Shown in pieces: positions 43,209 to 52,242 of a stretch of 64,000 nt of DNA; within the stretch, counting starts at the first letter, position 1; the number at the start of each line of letters is the position of its first letter. The DNA comes from Lachnospiraceae bacterium (GTDB lineage Bacteria > Bacillota > Clostridia > Lachnospirales > Lachnospiraceae). The stretch spans positions 28,200-92,199 of the forward strand of contig JAFWTY010000016.1 of assembly GCA_017518735.1 (NCBI GenBank), read 5' to 3'. The notes below the pieces were generated by a model that had not been told where the DNA came from, searched no databases, and saw nothing but the letters and a program-made list of their open reading frames with translations. A program made the translations under genes and the position numbers.

Positions 43209-44396
43209 TTGTCTGATAATTACGAAAGAAGCCGGCAGGATCGTCGTGCCAGGCTGGAAGAAAGAAAAAGAGAAAAACTTCGCAAAGAGCGTCTTCGCAG
43301 ACTTTGGATAAAGCGTCTGAAGTTGCTGGTACCGGCAGTGATTTTAATTGTCGGTCTCATTGTCATCATCGTAAACGTGGCATCCTGCGCAAAGAAAAAA
43401 GCGGCCGAAAAGAATTCGGAAAGCGTCAGCGAAGTCATCATAACAGAGAATCCCGAAAGCGGCGGAAAACGTCCGAATCCGGACTCCGCAACCGTAAAAT
43501 ACGATCCGAGCAAGGACTATCCGTATAAGAATCACAACAGAGTCGTGGACGGAAAGATCACGGTCGGTGATGTGGAATTCCTGGCCGGTTATACGGCACA
43601 GAAAACCGGTTCCACCATCTCTCCTCCGGAAGAGATTTCGCAGAGCCTTTTCTCAATCCTGATTGATGCTTCAACCGGTGAAATCGTTGCGGAGCGCGAT
43701 GCGTACGACCGCATGTATCCGGCGTCGATGACGAAGGTTATGACTCTCCTGGTAGCGGTAGAGCATCTTCATACTCTGGATGATAAGATCATTGTTTCGC
43801 AGGAAGCTGCGGATTATTCCTATTCGCACGGCGGCTCGGCCGTAAACTGGAGTCCCGGAGAGGAAATCACCGTAAAGGACTTACTCTATGGATGCATTCT
43901 TTCTTCCGGTGCGGATGCCTGCTATGATCTGGCGGTTTATGTGGCGGGAGATCTGGATTCCTTTGTGGAATTGATGAATGAAAAAGTGGAGGAACTCGGA
44001 CTTTCCGCGACCACACACTTTACGAACGTTGCCGGTTTTTACGACGACAATCATTACACGACCGCATACGATATGGCGATGATTTTAAAGGCAGCAGTCG
44101 AAAACGACTTATGCCGTGAAGTCATGTCGGCACACACATATACAACACCTTCGACCGAAGAACATCCCGAAGGAATCTTAATCTCGAACTGGTTCTTACG
44201 TCGTATCGAAGATAAGGATTCAAAAGGACTCGTGCTTTGCGCCAAGACCGGTTTTGTCAATCAGTCCGGTAACTGCGCAGCATCCTATATGATTTCAAAC
44301 TCCGGTCGTCCCTACCTTTGTGTGACCGGACATGCGCATTCCGCATGGCGTGCCATTTACGACCATGTCGGATTATATTATAATTACACGAAGTAG
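43209..44396 (+). CDS. D-alanyl-D-alanine carboxypeptidase (S11 family, PBP5-like)
   Basis: 395 residues. A very basic N-terminus (REKLRKERLRRLWIKRLKL) and one helix (about 38-58, ending in ASC) anchor it, followed by a disordered linker and the S11 domain from about 130. Active-site motifs are PASMTKVMT (SxxK), LSSGADACYDLA at the SxN position, and CAKTGFVNQSGN (KTG). The usual Asn of SGN is Ala here (SGAD). It trims peptidoglycan stem pentapeptides. The start is TTG 43209 with only a weak AGAGAA ribosome site, so expression may depend on coupling with the gene 20 bp upstream. No C-terminal amphipathic anchor of the PBP5 type is seen. Confidence 0.88.
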   Translation: MSDNYERSRQDRRARLEERKREKLRKERLRRLWIKRLKLLVPAVILIVGLIVIIVNVASCAKKKAAEKNSESVSEVIITENPESGGKRPNPDSATVKYDPSKDYPYKNHNRVVDGKITVGDVEFLAGYTAQKTGSTISPPEEISQSLFSILIDASTGEIVAERDAYDRMYPASMTKVMTLLVAVEHLHTLDDKIIVSQEAADYSYSHGGSAVNWSPGEEITVKDLLYGCILSSGADACYDLAVYVAGDLDSFVELMNEKVEELGLSATTHFTNVAGFYDDNHYTTAYDMAMILKAAVENDLCREVMSAHTYTTPSTEEHPEGILISNWFLRRIEDKDSKGLVLCAKTGFVNQSGNCAASYMISNSGRPYLCVTGHAHSAWRAIYDHVGLYYNYTK

Positions 44397-44412
44397 GCTT
44401 TGTTTTCGGGTG

Positions 44413-44429
44413 TGGCACGAAGAGTGCCA
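44413..44429 (+). other. Intergenic stem-loop between the carboxypeptidase and third ligase-like gene
   Basis: TGGCAC-GAAGA-GTGCCA, extendable outward by GTTTTC/GAAAAC (44402-44436). No U tract follows, so it is more likely a processing or stability element inside an operon than a terminator. Confidence 0.45.
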
Positions 44430-44447
44430 TGAAAACGGAGTTGATCA

Positions 44448-46481
44448 ATGAAGGAGCACATCATGATTGAAGAATCGGGAATGTACTGGGAAAACTTCAT
44501 AAACGGAAATGACGACGATGAGGACTATGAAGGCGGCCGGGGACGAAAGAACGGGAGAGAGAAAAGAGAACCCGTAGTTGTTCCGGACTGGATTCATATT
44601 GTACTGTATACCATCTTCTTTACCGGAACGTTCTGGATGCTCGCAGAGGGCATGAACAGCCGTTACCAGGTAATGGAGAAAGTGTTCTTATGCTTTGGCC
44701 TCGCCTCCTTTACGGCGGTTATGTGGGTCATGCAGAAGGTGAAACTCTTTAACTGGCAGTCCTTCCTTTTGACGATTGCATTCGGTATTTATGCGTACTT
44801 CTATATCAAGATGGACGGGCAGGGAAGCGATAATCTTTTAAACGTAGTTTCGATTCTTTGCTATCGCTATCTGATGCTGATGTTGCTCGCGGATATCGCA
44901 ATCACCAAGAGGATTCGTTCCAATCAAAAATTCATCCCCTGGGCATTCGCATTCTTCTGCGTAATGAGTGTGATCTCGTTCGTGGACAACAGATCGATCC
45001 TCGGTTCCCTGGTGAATCTGTTTGTTGTCGTTGCATGCTTCCTTCCCATCGGTGCAAAAGAGTGGAACAAGGTCATGGAAGGCATGTTCTTCGGCGGACT
45101 GATTGCATTTATCATCTACACGATCTTCTCCTTTGTCGGAGATCCGCTCATCATCGACCGTGGCGATTATTATTTCAGCCGCCCCGACATTGCAACGTTC
45201 CTGGGACTAGCCCTTGTACTGGCTATTTTCGGTCTGTTCTTCTTTAAAGAAAAATACGGCCGTTTCAGTTTTGTATACAACCTTTCGATTGCATGGATCA
45301 TCGGTATTTTGGTGCTGGCATATTTCAAGGAAGCCTTTGGCTTCCTGCCCGGAATCGTACTTGCGGGAATGCTCCTGATCATTTTTGCGGTTCGCAAATA
45401 TGAAGCCAAAAACGTACTGATCCGCGTTGCAATCGCAATCGGTGCCTGCATCGTGGTAGTTGCCGGCATGTTTGTCTATGAGAAATTTATGACGCCCAAT
45501 CCGCCGGCATCCTTAGAGGACTTTGTGAAGGTAACCGTCGGAAACCGTCTCGAGCTTTGGAAACCATTGAAGGGCATGATGGACTGGTACAGCCATACGA
45601 TTTCTCCGGACGGGGACGGAATCTACTTCATCAAAATGCGCGTCCAGTACTTCAACTACCTGTATGAGTACAGCATTATCACCGGTGCGTTGAACATTCT
45701 CTTCATTCTGGTAATGGGCGTAATGAGCGTGATTCAGTATGTGAAGACCGGAAGAAACCGCTTCTTACTTGCGATGCTTGCAATCTTCATGATGCTCGGC
45801 GTATGGTTCAATGCAAGCGCCGGAATGAATACACCGCTCGGACTTGCGGCCCTGCTCAGTGCTTATCCTCTGATTGTGGAATTGAAGGGTGGCAAGAAGA
45901 AGGTTAAGAAGGCGAAGGGCGAAGCCGGTAAGGGTGACGAAGAGTCTGCGGAAGAGAGCGGAAGTTCGGAAGAAGAAAAACCGGTGAAGAAGAAAAAAGC
46001 AGAGACTTCGAAAGAGAGTAAAGAAGAGACTGAAAAGGATAATAAGGCGGAATCCGTAAAAGAAATTAAGGCGGAACCTGTAAAAGAAAGTAAGGAAGAG
46101 TCTGCGACGGAGAGTGATGCGGAGTCGAAGAAGGTGAAGATTGCCGATATCATTTCGGAGAACAAGCCGGTCGAAGCGGAAGAGAAATCTACTGAAGTCG
46201 AAGAGAAAGCTGTCAAAGAAGAAAAGCCTGCCAAAGCAGAGAAGGTTCATAAAGAAGAAAAGCCTGTTAAGGCAGAACCCGAGAATCCGAACGTGATTCC
46301 GAAGGAACATATCACCGCGGAAGAGTCTGCGAAAATCGATGCGCAGATCAACACGGGTGTGATCGATCTTGGAAACACCGGCCCGATGACCGGCGGCCCG
46401 CTGGACCGTTCCAAACTCGAAGATGTAGCAATAATGGATTTTGAAATTATTCAGCCCGGAGAGGCTAAGGAGGAAAAATAA
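44448..46481 (+). CDS. Third ligase-like membrane paralogue with long Lys/Glu-rich C-terminal tail
   Basis: 677 residues. Residues 45-480 form about eleven helices paralogous to the genes at 29603 and 39257: ytIFFTGTFWMLAEG-type start, MQKVKLFNWQSFLLT, YGRFSFVYNLS, YFNYLYEYSIITGALNILF and MLGVWFNASAGM. Residues about 485-640 are a highly charged low-complexity tail (ESKEETEKDNKAESVKE, EEKPAKAEKVHKEEKPVK), and the last 35 residues are more ordered (IDLGNTGPMTGGPLD...). The tail takes the place of the propeller of the relatives and should be cytoplasmic if topology is even. ATG 44448 has GGAG 7 bp upstream; ATG 44463 is an alternative. Mrp follows after one base. Confidence 0.78.
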   Translation: MKEHIMIEESGMYWENFINGNDDDEDYEGGRGRKNGREKREPVVVPDWIHIVLYTIFFTGTFWMLAEGMNSRYQVMEKVFLCFGLASFTAVMWVMQKVKLFNWQSFLLTIAFGIYAYFYIKMDGQGSDNLLNVVSILCYRYLMLMLLADIAITKRIRSNQKFIPWAFAFFCVMSVISFVDNRSILGSLVNLFVVVACFLPIGAKEWNKVMEGMFFGGLIAFIIYTIFSFVGDPLIIDRGDYYFSRPDIATFLGLALVLAIFGLFFFKEKYGRFSFVYNLSIAWIIGILVLAYFKEAFGFLPGIVLAGMLLIIFAVRKYEAKNVLIRVAIAIGACIVVVAGMFVYEKFMTPNPPASLEDFVKVTVGNRLELWKPLKGMMDWYSHTISPDGDGIYFIKMRVQYFNYLYEYSIITGALNILFILVMGVMSVIQYVKTGRNRFLLAMLAIFMMLGVWFNASAGMNTPLGLAALLSAYPLIVELKGGKKKVKKAKGEAGKGDEESAEESGSSEEEKPVKKKKAETSKESKEETEKDNKAESVKEIKAEPVKESKEESATESDAESKKVKIADIISENKPVEAEEKSTEVEEKAVKEEKPAKAEKVHKEEKPVKAEPENPNVIPKEHITAEESAKIDAQINTGVIDLGNTGPMTGGPLDRSKLEDVAIMDFEIIQPGEAKEEK

Positions 46482-46482
46482 A

Positions 46483-47304
46483 GTGAGCGAATGTACACAT
46501 GATTGCAGTACGTGCGGAGAAAACTGTGCATCCAGACAGCCGGAGAGTTTAATTGAGCCTTCCAATCCGTTGTCTGACGTAAAGAAGGTAATTGCGGTAG
46601 TAAGCGGAAAAGGTGGCGTCGGAAAGAGCCTTGTAACGAGTTTACTTGCCGTTTCCATGCAGAGAAACGAAAAGAAAGTCGGCATCATGGATGCGGATAT
46701 TACCGGTCCGAGTATTCCGAAGATTTTTGGCGTGAAGGAAAAGGCAACCGGAAACGAAGCCGGTATTTTCCCTGCAAAAACAAAAATGGACATCGACATC
46801 ATGTCCGTCAATTTACTGCTTCAGAATGAGACCGATCCGGTTGTATGGAGAGGACCTGTCATTGCCGGAACCGTAAAGCAGTTCTGGACCGAAGTCATCT
46901 GGGCAGACAAAGACTATCTGTTCATCGATATGCCTCCCGGAACGGGCGACGTGCCTTTAACCGTATTCCAGTCCCTTCCCGTGGACGGAATCGTCATTGT
47001 AACTTCTCCTCAGGAACTCGTTTCCATGATCGTGGAGAAGGCTGTTAAGATGGCAAATATGATGAATATCCCGGTACTCGGCATCGTGGAGAACATGTCT
47101 TATTTTGAGTGCCCGAACTGTCATGAAAAGCACTCCATTTACGGAGAGAGCCACATCGAAGAGATCGCGGCAAAGTATGACATCAAGAACGTAGCAAAAA
47201 TCCCGATGAACGCAAAACTTGCAGCTGCCTGCGACAAGGGTATGATTGAGCTTTTTGAAGGTGACTGGCTGAACGATTTTATAGAAAAACTGCAAGAGAT
47301 ATGA
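46483..47304 (+). CDS. Mrp/NBP35-family iron-sulfur carrier ATPase
   Basis: 273 residues from GTG 46483, chosen because AGGAGG lies 9 bp upstream and the frame starts one base after the previous stop. An N-terminal cysteine cluster (CTHDCSTCGENC) precedes a MinD/ParA-type P-loop domain: VSGKGGVGKSLVTS (deviant Walker A), IMDADITGPSIPKIFG, IDMPPGTGDVPLT (Walker B region) and FECPNCHEKHSIYGES with the CxxC that holds the bridging Fe-S cluster. These proteins pass Fe-S clusters to apo-enzymes in the cytosol. The link to the upstream surface genes is probably only operon position. Confidence 0.93.
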   Translation: MSECTHDCSTCGENCASRQPESLIEPSNPLSDVKKVIAVVSGKGGVGKSLVTSLLAVSMQRNEKKVGIMDADITGPSIPKIFGVKEKATGNEAGIFPAKTKMDIDIMSVNLLLQNETDPVVWRGPVIAGTVKQFWTEVIWADKDYLFIDMPPGTGDVPLTVFQSLPVDGIVIVTSPQELVSMIVEKAVKMANMMNIPVLGIVENMSYFECPNCHEKHSIYGESHIEEIAAKYDIKNVAKIPMNAKLAAACDKGMIELFEGDWLNDFIEKLQEI

Positions 47305-47310
47305 TATACT
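47282..47310 (+). promoter_or_regulatory. Promoter of the DUF5717 operon, inside the end of the Mrp gene
   Basis: TAGAAA (47282-47287), 17 bp spacer, extended -10 TGA-TATACT (-10 at 47305-47310). The start codon is 20 bp beyond the -10. Confidence 0.6.
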
Positions 47311-47330
47311 AAAACGGTACGGAGGTAGCG

Positions 47331-50300
47331 GTGAAGAAAACGGTTCTTGCAATGGCAAAGGAGGATTACGACTTTTCCCACAGACAGGGTGGACTTGTTT
47401 TTGGTGTGGAGAAAGTCGAGATGGAGTTCGTCTCTTCGGAAATAAGAGATGGCTCTTTTTCTGTAGCCAGTGACAACTCTCTTCCCGTGCAGGGATTTGT
47501 ATATACGACAGAGTCTCGTATGAAATGTTTAAAGGATACCTTCACCGGCTCCACGACCGATATTGAATATTCCTTTGATTCGGCAGGACTCGAACCGGGC
47601 GATATCGTCACCGGTAAATTCATCATTCTCTCCGACAAAGGAGAGTATGAAATTCCTTACGAAGTCACCATGGAAAAGGACTACATGTATAGTTCCATGG
47701 GACCGATTAAGAATCTGTTTCATTTTACCAACCTTGCCAGAAGCAACTGGGAAGAGGCGGTAAGTCTGTATTATTCCAATCGTTTTGCGGAGCTTCTTAC
47801 CGGAAACGATAAGCAGTACAAATGCGTATATCGTGGTCTTTCCACCGAGGAAGGCAACGAGCACTGCGTCGATGAATTCTTAATTACGATTCACAAGAAA
47901 AGCAGAAATACATATGAAATGCCGACGAATCATCAGGTGATTCGTAACGTGCCGATCGAGATTTCCAAATCCGTCACCCTCATGGTAAACGGCTGGGGTT
48001 ATGTACGCGCAGAGGTTTCCTGTCCGGAAGAATTCATCCACTTAAAGAAGGAAGTCTATACCTGCGAAGATATGATCGACGGTCAGATTGAAATCGAGTA
48101 CACCGTGGATCCCGCATACATGCATTTCGGCAGAAACTTCGCTTTCCTTACGATTGAAACACCGGAAAAAACCTTCCGGGTTCAGATTGTTGCGGAGAAC
48201 AATCCGATTGACATGGAGCACTCCGCAAATCATATTTACAAGCGCACCGTCGGACACCTGATGCGCAATTACATTGCATTCCGTCTCGGAAAGATTACTG
48301 CCGATGACTGGATTCGCATCTCCTCGGAAGAACTCTCGCACTTAACCGTGAAAGGTGAGAGAGCCGTTCTGGTTAAACTTTTTGAAATCCAGCTCTTACT
48401 TGCGGCCAACAAGAAAGAAGACGCGAGCGAGCGTATGGCACGCCTCGAGGAGGAACTGGAAAATCCCGAAGCAAAACTTACCGGTACAACCTGTGCCTAT
48501 TATCTGTATTTAACCGGCATGTTAAACCCTGATGCAGAGTATGTGGACAAGGTTTATCACAAGGTCAAAAAGATTTCCCACAAATATTCCGAAAGCCCTG
48601 CCATTGCATGGATGATGATCTACTTAAAAGAGGATCTGACCTTCCGTGACGACAAGCGCTGGGCCTTCCTCGAAGAGCAGTATAATGCGGGAATTTCTTC
48701 TCCGCTTCTTTATGCGGAAGCTGTACATCTTCTCTCCAAACAGCCGTCTCTTCTTGTAAAGCTGGGTGGTTTTGAACGTACGCTTCTTGATTTTGCGTTG
48801 AAGAACGGAGCCATCAGTGCGGAAATCGGAGAGCGTGTGGAATTTCTCGCAGACCGTGAAAAAGGATATGACGAACTGCTTTATGATGTGCTTCGCACAG
48901 CGTACAAGATCGCACCTTCGAAGGAACTCCTTCAGGGAATCTGCCAGCTTCTGATGCGCGGTAACTGCACAGGTGAAGAATATGTTCGCTGGTACGAGGA
49001 TGCAATCAAGGCAGATATTCGTATCACGAGATTATATGAATTCTATATGGCAAGTATTCCTGCGGATTACAAGGAAATCCTGCCGAAGATGGTTATGATG
49101 TATTTTGCATATCAGAATCATCTTGAGTATGACAAAATGGCACTGTTATATGCCAATGTATTCGAATACAAGGCTCTGGTTCCGGAAGTGGCAGGCTCTT
49201 ATGAAGAGAGCATTGAAGGCTTCCTGAAAGAGCAGATCAAGAAAGGTCACATCAACAAGAATCTGATCAAGCTTTATAAGAAGTTTGTGACGCCGGAGTT
49301 TTTGGATGAGGAAATTGCTTCGGGCTTCGCACCGATCCTCTTCTCCCATGAAGTGAAGGTGACAAGACCGGGTATGAAGAGAGCCATCATCATTCACGAC
49401 AAGGCTGTCGGCGAAGGCAAGTTCCCGGTACAGGGCGATGTGGCATATACAACGATTTATTCAAAGGATTACTGCATCCTTTTCGAAGATGAAAAAGGAA
49501 ACCGCTATGTTTCGGAAGCAATGAGCAAACCGGTTCCCATTCTGTATACCAAGGAACTGCGCGATACCCTTCTTCCGATGGTGGAAGGCAGAATCGGAAT
49601 CCTCTTGAATGCAATTGAAAACGATGTGCACGATGTGGAAGTAAACGAAGAGAATGCGGGAATCTATGAGACACTTTTAACAGCGGATTCCGTAACGTTT
49701 ACATTCAAGAAAGAGATTCTGTATTCGCTTTGCAAATATTATTTCGAAAACGACAGAATCCGTGAACTCGACAGACTGCTTCTCATGGTGAAACCGGAAG
49801 TTCTCCCGGCCAAGGACAGAGGAGAGATTCTGCATATCCTCGTGGCACGCGGACATTATGAGAATGCGTTCAAGTGGCTCAGTACCTTCGGTATGGAGCA
49901 TGTTGCGGAAAAGACCGTTATGCGTCTGGTAAGCCGTTATCTGGAGCGTACGGACTATGCCTTTGATGAGCATATGCCGGCACTCAGTGAAGAGATTTAC
50001 CGCAAGGGTCGTTTTGATCAGGTCATCCTTCGTTATCTTGTAAATTACTTCCACGGTAATACCGCGGAGATGATAGAGCTCTTACGTCACTGCGAAAGCT
50101 TTGGCGTGGATACGTTTGCACTCGTTGAGAGAATTCTGGTGCAGATGCTTTATGTCGGCGTCCGCACACCGGAGCGCGAAAATCTTTACATGCGCTATGT
50201 AAAGGGTGGCGGAAGTACGAAGATCCGCCAGGCTTATCTTTCCGAGAATGCATACGGTGCATTCGTACTTGAGGAGAAGGCGCCCGACAGCATTTATTCC

Positions 50301-50897
50301 GAGATGGAATATCTCGTAAAAGAAGGCGAGGAGTTAAACCGCATCTGTCGTCTTGCCTATGCAAAGAATGCTTCCGGCAAGGGCTCCGCAGGCTGGAACA
50401 TTCCGCTTCTTAAGGAGATTGTCGAAGCGGAGCTTAAGAAAAATGTGGTCTTCCCGTTCTTCTTGAAATTCGCATCCTGCATTCCTGCCGTGATTCCTTA
50501 TACCGACCGTTCCTTCGTAGAATACAAGGGCAACGGAGTAAGCCGCGTGATCCTGCACTATGCGATCGAGCGTGAAAACAGCGACAACACGGAATATCGC
50601 AAAGAGGAAATGGACAACCTGTATGATGGTATTTTTGTGAAAGATTTCATTCTCTTTGCGGGAGATTCGGTATCCTATTACATCACCGAAGAGACGGGCA
50701 ACAAAGAGCAGCTTACGCTCTCCGCAACGCTTACGAAGAACAGCGATACGAAGACGGATGTGCCCTGGAGATATGAGATTTTAAACGATGCAATTGAACA
50801 GCGTGAGAAAGGAAATGAAGTAGAGAGCGGAGAGATCATTCGTGATTACGCCAAACTCGATTTCCTGACCAGACATTTATTCTGCTCGAAGGAGTAA
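47331..50897 (+). CDS. DUF5717-type large conserved protein
   Basis: 1188 residues, GTG start behind CGGAGG. No signal peptide or membrane helix. I recall this family (DUF5717) as a large Clostridia protein of just this size, paired with DUF5716; the memory is moderate. Visible structure: residues 1-290 are beta-rich repeats that look like two Ig-like modules (FSVASDNSLPVQGFVYTTES and VTLMVNGWGYVRAEVS). Residues 300-1000 are helical repeats of TPR-like character (LYANVFEYKALVPEVAGSYE, HILVARGHYENAFKWLSTFG). The end is beta-rich again (SVSYYITEETGNKEQLTLSA). It is probably a cytoplasmic scaffold working with the adjacent actin-fold protein. Function is unknown. Confidence 0.8.
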   Translation: MKKTVLAMAKEDYDFSHRQGGLVFGVEKVEMEFVSSEIRDGSFSVASDNSLPVQGFVYTTESRMKCLKDTFTGSTTDIEYSFDSAGLEPGDIVTGKFIILSDKGEYEIPYEVTMEKDYMYSSMGPIKNLFHFTNLARSNWEEAVSLYYSNRFAELLTGNDKQYKCVYRGLSTEEGNEHCVDEFLITIHKKSRNTYEMPTNHQVIRNVPIEISKSVTLMVNGWGYVRAEVSCPEEFIHLKKEVYTCEDMIDGQIEIEYTVDPAYMHFGRNFAFLTIETPEKTFRVQIVAENNPIDMEHSANHIYKRTVGHLMRNYIAFRLGKITADDWIRISSEELSHLTVKGERAVLVKLFEIQLLLAANKKEDASERMARLEEELENPEAKLTGTTCAYYLYLTGMLNPDAEYVDKVYHKVKKISHKYSESPAIAWMMIYLKEDLTFRDDKRWAFLEEQYNAGISSPLLYAEAVHLLSKQPSLLVKLGGFERTLLDFALKNGAISAEIGERVEFLADREKGYDELLYDVLRTAYKIAPSKELLQGICQLLMRGNCTGEEYVRWYEDAIKADIRITRLYEFYMASIPADYKEILPKMVMMYFAYQNHLEYDKMALLYANVFEYKALVPEVAGSYEESIEGFLKEQIKKGHINKNLIKLYKKFVTPEFLDEEIASGFAPILFSHEVKVTRPGMKRAIIIHDKAVGEGKFPVQGDVAYTTIYSKDYCILFEDEKGNRYVSEAMSKPVPILYTKELRDTLLPMVEGRIGILLNAIENDVHDVEVNEENAGIYETLLTADSVTFTFKKEILYSLCKYYFENDRIRELDRLLLMVKPEVLPAKDRGEILHILVARGHYENAFKWLSTFGMEHVAEKTVMRLVSRYLERTDYAFDEHMPALSEEIYRKGRFDQVILRYLVNYFHGNTAEMIELLRHCESFGVDTFALVERILVQMLYVGVRTPERENLYMRYVKGGGSTKIRQAYLSENAYGAFVLEEKAPDSIYSEMEYLVKEGEELNRICRLAYAKNASGKGSAGWNIPLLKEIVEAELKKNVVFPFFLKFASCIPAVIPYTDRSFVEYKGNGVSRVILHYAIERENSDNTEYRKEEMDNLYDGIFVKDFILFAGDSVSYYITEETGNKEQLTLSATLTKNSDTKTDVPWRYEILNDAIEQREKGNEVESGEIIRDYAKLDFLTRHLFCSKE

Positions 50898-50899
50898 GT

Positions 50900-52195
50900 A
50901 TGATTTCGGAAATCAAAGATGTTTTCGAAAAAATCAATAAAGACCGTTACGTCATCGGTTTCGACTTAAACAACCGGTTTGCCCAGTTGTCTTATTGTCG
51001 TATTGACGGAACGGATCCCGAGACCTTGAGTACGGTTGCCGGCGAAGAGCAGTACAACATTCCCGCTGTGATCTTAAAGAAAAAAGCAAACAACCAGTGG
51101 GTGATCGGAAACGCTGCGGAAGAGGCATTCCGTGCAGGCGAAGGTTTCATTGTTTCTGACCTTCTTGTAAAATCCATGAAGGGCGAAAATGTCCGCATGG
51201 GTACCGAAGAATACAAGGCGGAGGATCTGCTGATTCTCTTTATCAAGCGTGCTTTTGCACTGCTTCCTTTGATGACATCTCCGGATAAGATTGCATCGGT
51301 TGTCGTTACCGTGCGTCATGCGGATACGGATACGATGAAGATTCTGGGAAAACTTCCGGAGCTTTTGAAACTGGAAGATGAGAAGATTCATTTCTTAAGT
51401 TACGAAGAGAGTTTCTTCTTCTACATGCTCTATCAGAAACAGGATCTGCAGAATCATCAGGTGATGCTTTGCGACAGCTCCGAAGGATTCTTAAATATCT
51501 ATCGTCTGGAGAAAAACCGTTTTGTCACACCTGCCATCGCGGGCGTGGAAAACTTCCCGTACGAGGATTTTGTTTTCGGACCGAACAGTGCATCGGGACC
51601 GGAGATGGACAGAAGATTCCTGAATATCACAGATCATCTTTGCGAGAACAGAATTATTTCGTCCGTTTATTTGATCGGTGAGGGCTTCTACGGAGACTGG
51701 TGCAATGAGTCACTGAAGTTCCTTTGCAAGAACCGCCACGTCTTCAAGGGCAATAACCTCTTCAGCAAGGGCGCCTGCCTTGCGGCCAAAGAGTATTATT
51801 CCCCGTCGGGATATGAAAAGAATCTTCGCTTCTTCGGTAAGGACCGCATTCAGGCGAATGTCGGCGTCACGATCAAGGAGAAGGGTGAAGAGAAGGAAGA
51901 GATGTTTATTACGGCCGGCGAACACTGGTATGAAGTCGGAAAAACGAAAGAGTTCCTGCTTCATGAAACAGATACCGTGCCGGTATTTATCGATATGATT
52001 TCAAAACGAAACCGCGTCGCCGCAGATTTGAAACTGCAGGGACTTTCCGTAAAGAGCGGAAGAATGACGAGGATTTCGCTGACAATCAAAATGAAGTCCG
52101 AAAAGACGGTACAGTTTGTTGCCAAGGATCTGGGCTTCGGAGAAATCTATCCGTCAACCGGACTGGAGTGGACGGAAGAGTTGGCACTTGACTGA
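50900..52195 (+). CDS. DUF5716-type protein, possible Hsp70/actin-like ATPase
   Basis: 431 residues, starting 2 bp after the previous stop with AAGGAG in the preceding gene's end. The N-terminus YVIGFDLNNRFAQLSYC looks like the phosphate-1 loop of the actin/Hsp70 superfamily. A later VMLCDSSEGFLNIYRLE segment resembles phosphate-2 (D-x-G/S-x-G), and SVYLIGEGFYGDW resembles the adenosine motif. The C-terminal 110 residues are a beta domain (DTVPVFIDMISKRN...RISLTIKMKS), similar in layout to an Hsp70 substrate-binding beta part. I know the pair as DUF5717/DUF5716 in Lachnospiraceae. The ATPase idea is my inference from motif order. Confidence 0.75.
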   Translation: MISEIKDVFEKINKDRYVIGFDLNNRFAQLSYCRIDGTDPETLSTVAGEEQYNIPAVILKKKANNQWVIGNAAEEAFRAGEGFIVSDLLVKSMKGENVRMGTEEYKAEDLLILFIKRAFALLPLMTSPDKIASVVVTVRHADTDTMKILGKLPELLKLEDEKIHFLSYEESFFFYMLYQKQDLQNHQVMLCDSSEGFLNIYRLEKNRFVTPAIAGVENFPYEDFVFGPNSASGPEMDRRFLNITDHLCENRIISSVYLIGEGFYGDWCNESLKFLCKNRHVFKGNNLFSKGACLAAKEYYSPSGYEKNLRFFGKDRIQANVGVTIKEKGEEKEEMFITAGEHWYEVGKTKEFLLHETDTVPVFIDMISKRNRVAADLKLQGLSVKSGRMTRISLTIKMKSEKTVQFVAKDLGFGEIYPSTGLEWTEELALD

Positions 52196-52242
52196 TACTG
52201 ATGTGGCGCCCGGCGCCGTTGACAGATTAACAGGGGGCATAC

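Noticed and set aside
45765..46811. Minus-strand open frame rich in Phe/Leu/Arg across the charged tail region
   Set aside because: It is the complement of Lys/Glu codon repeats, which naturally lack stops on the other strand; no domain is visible.
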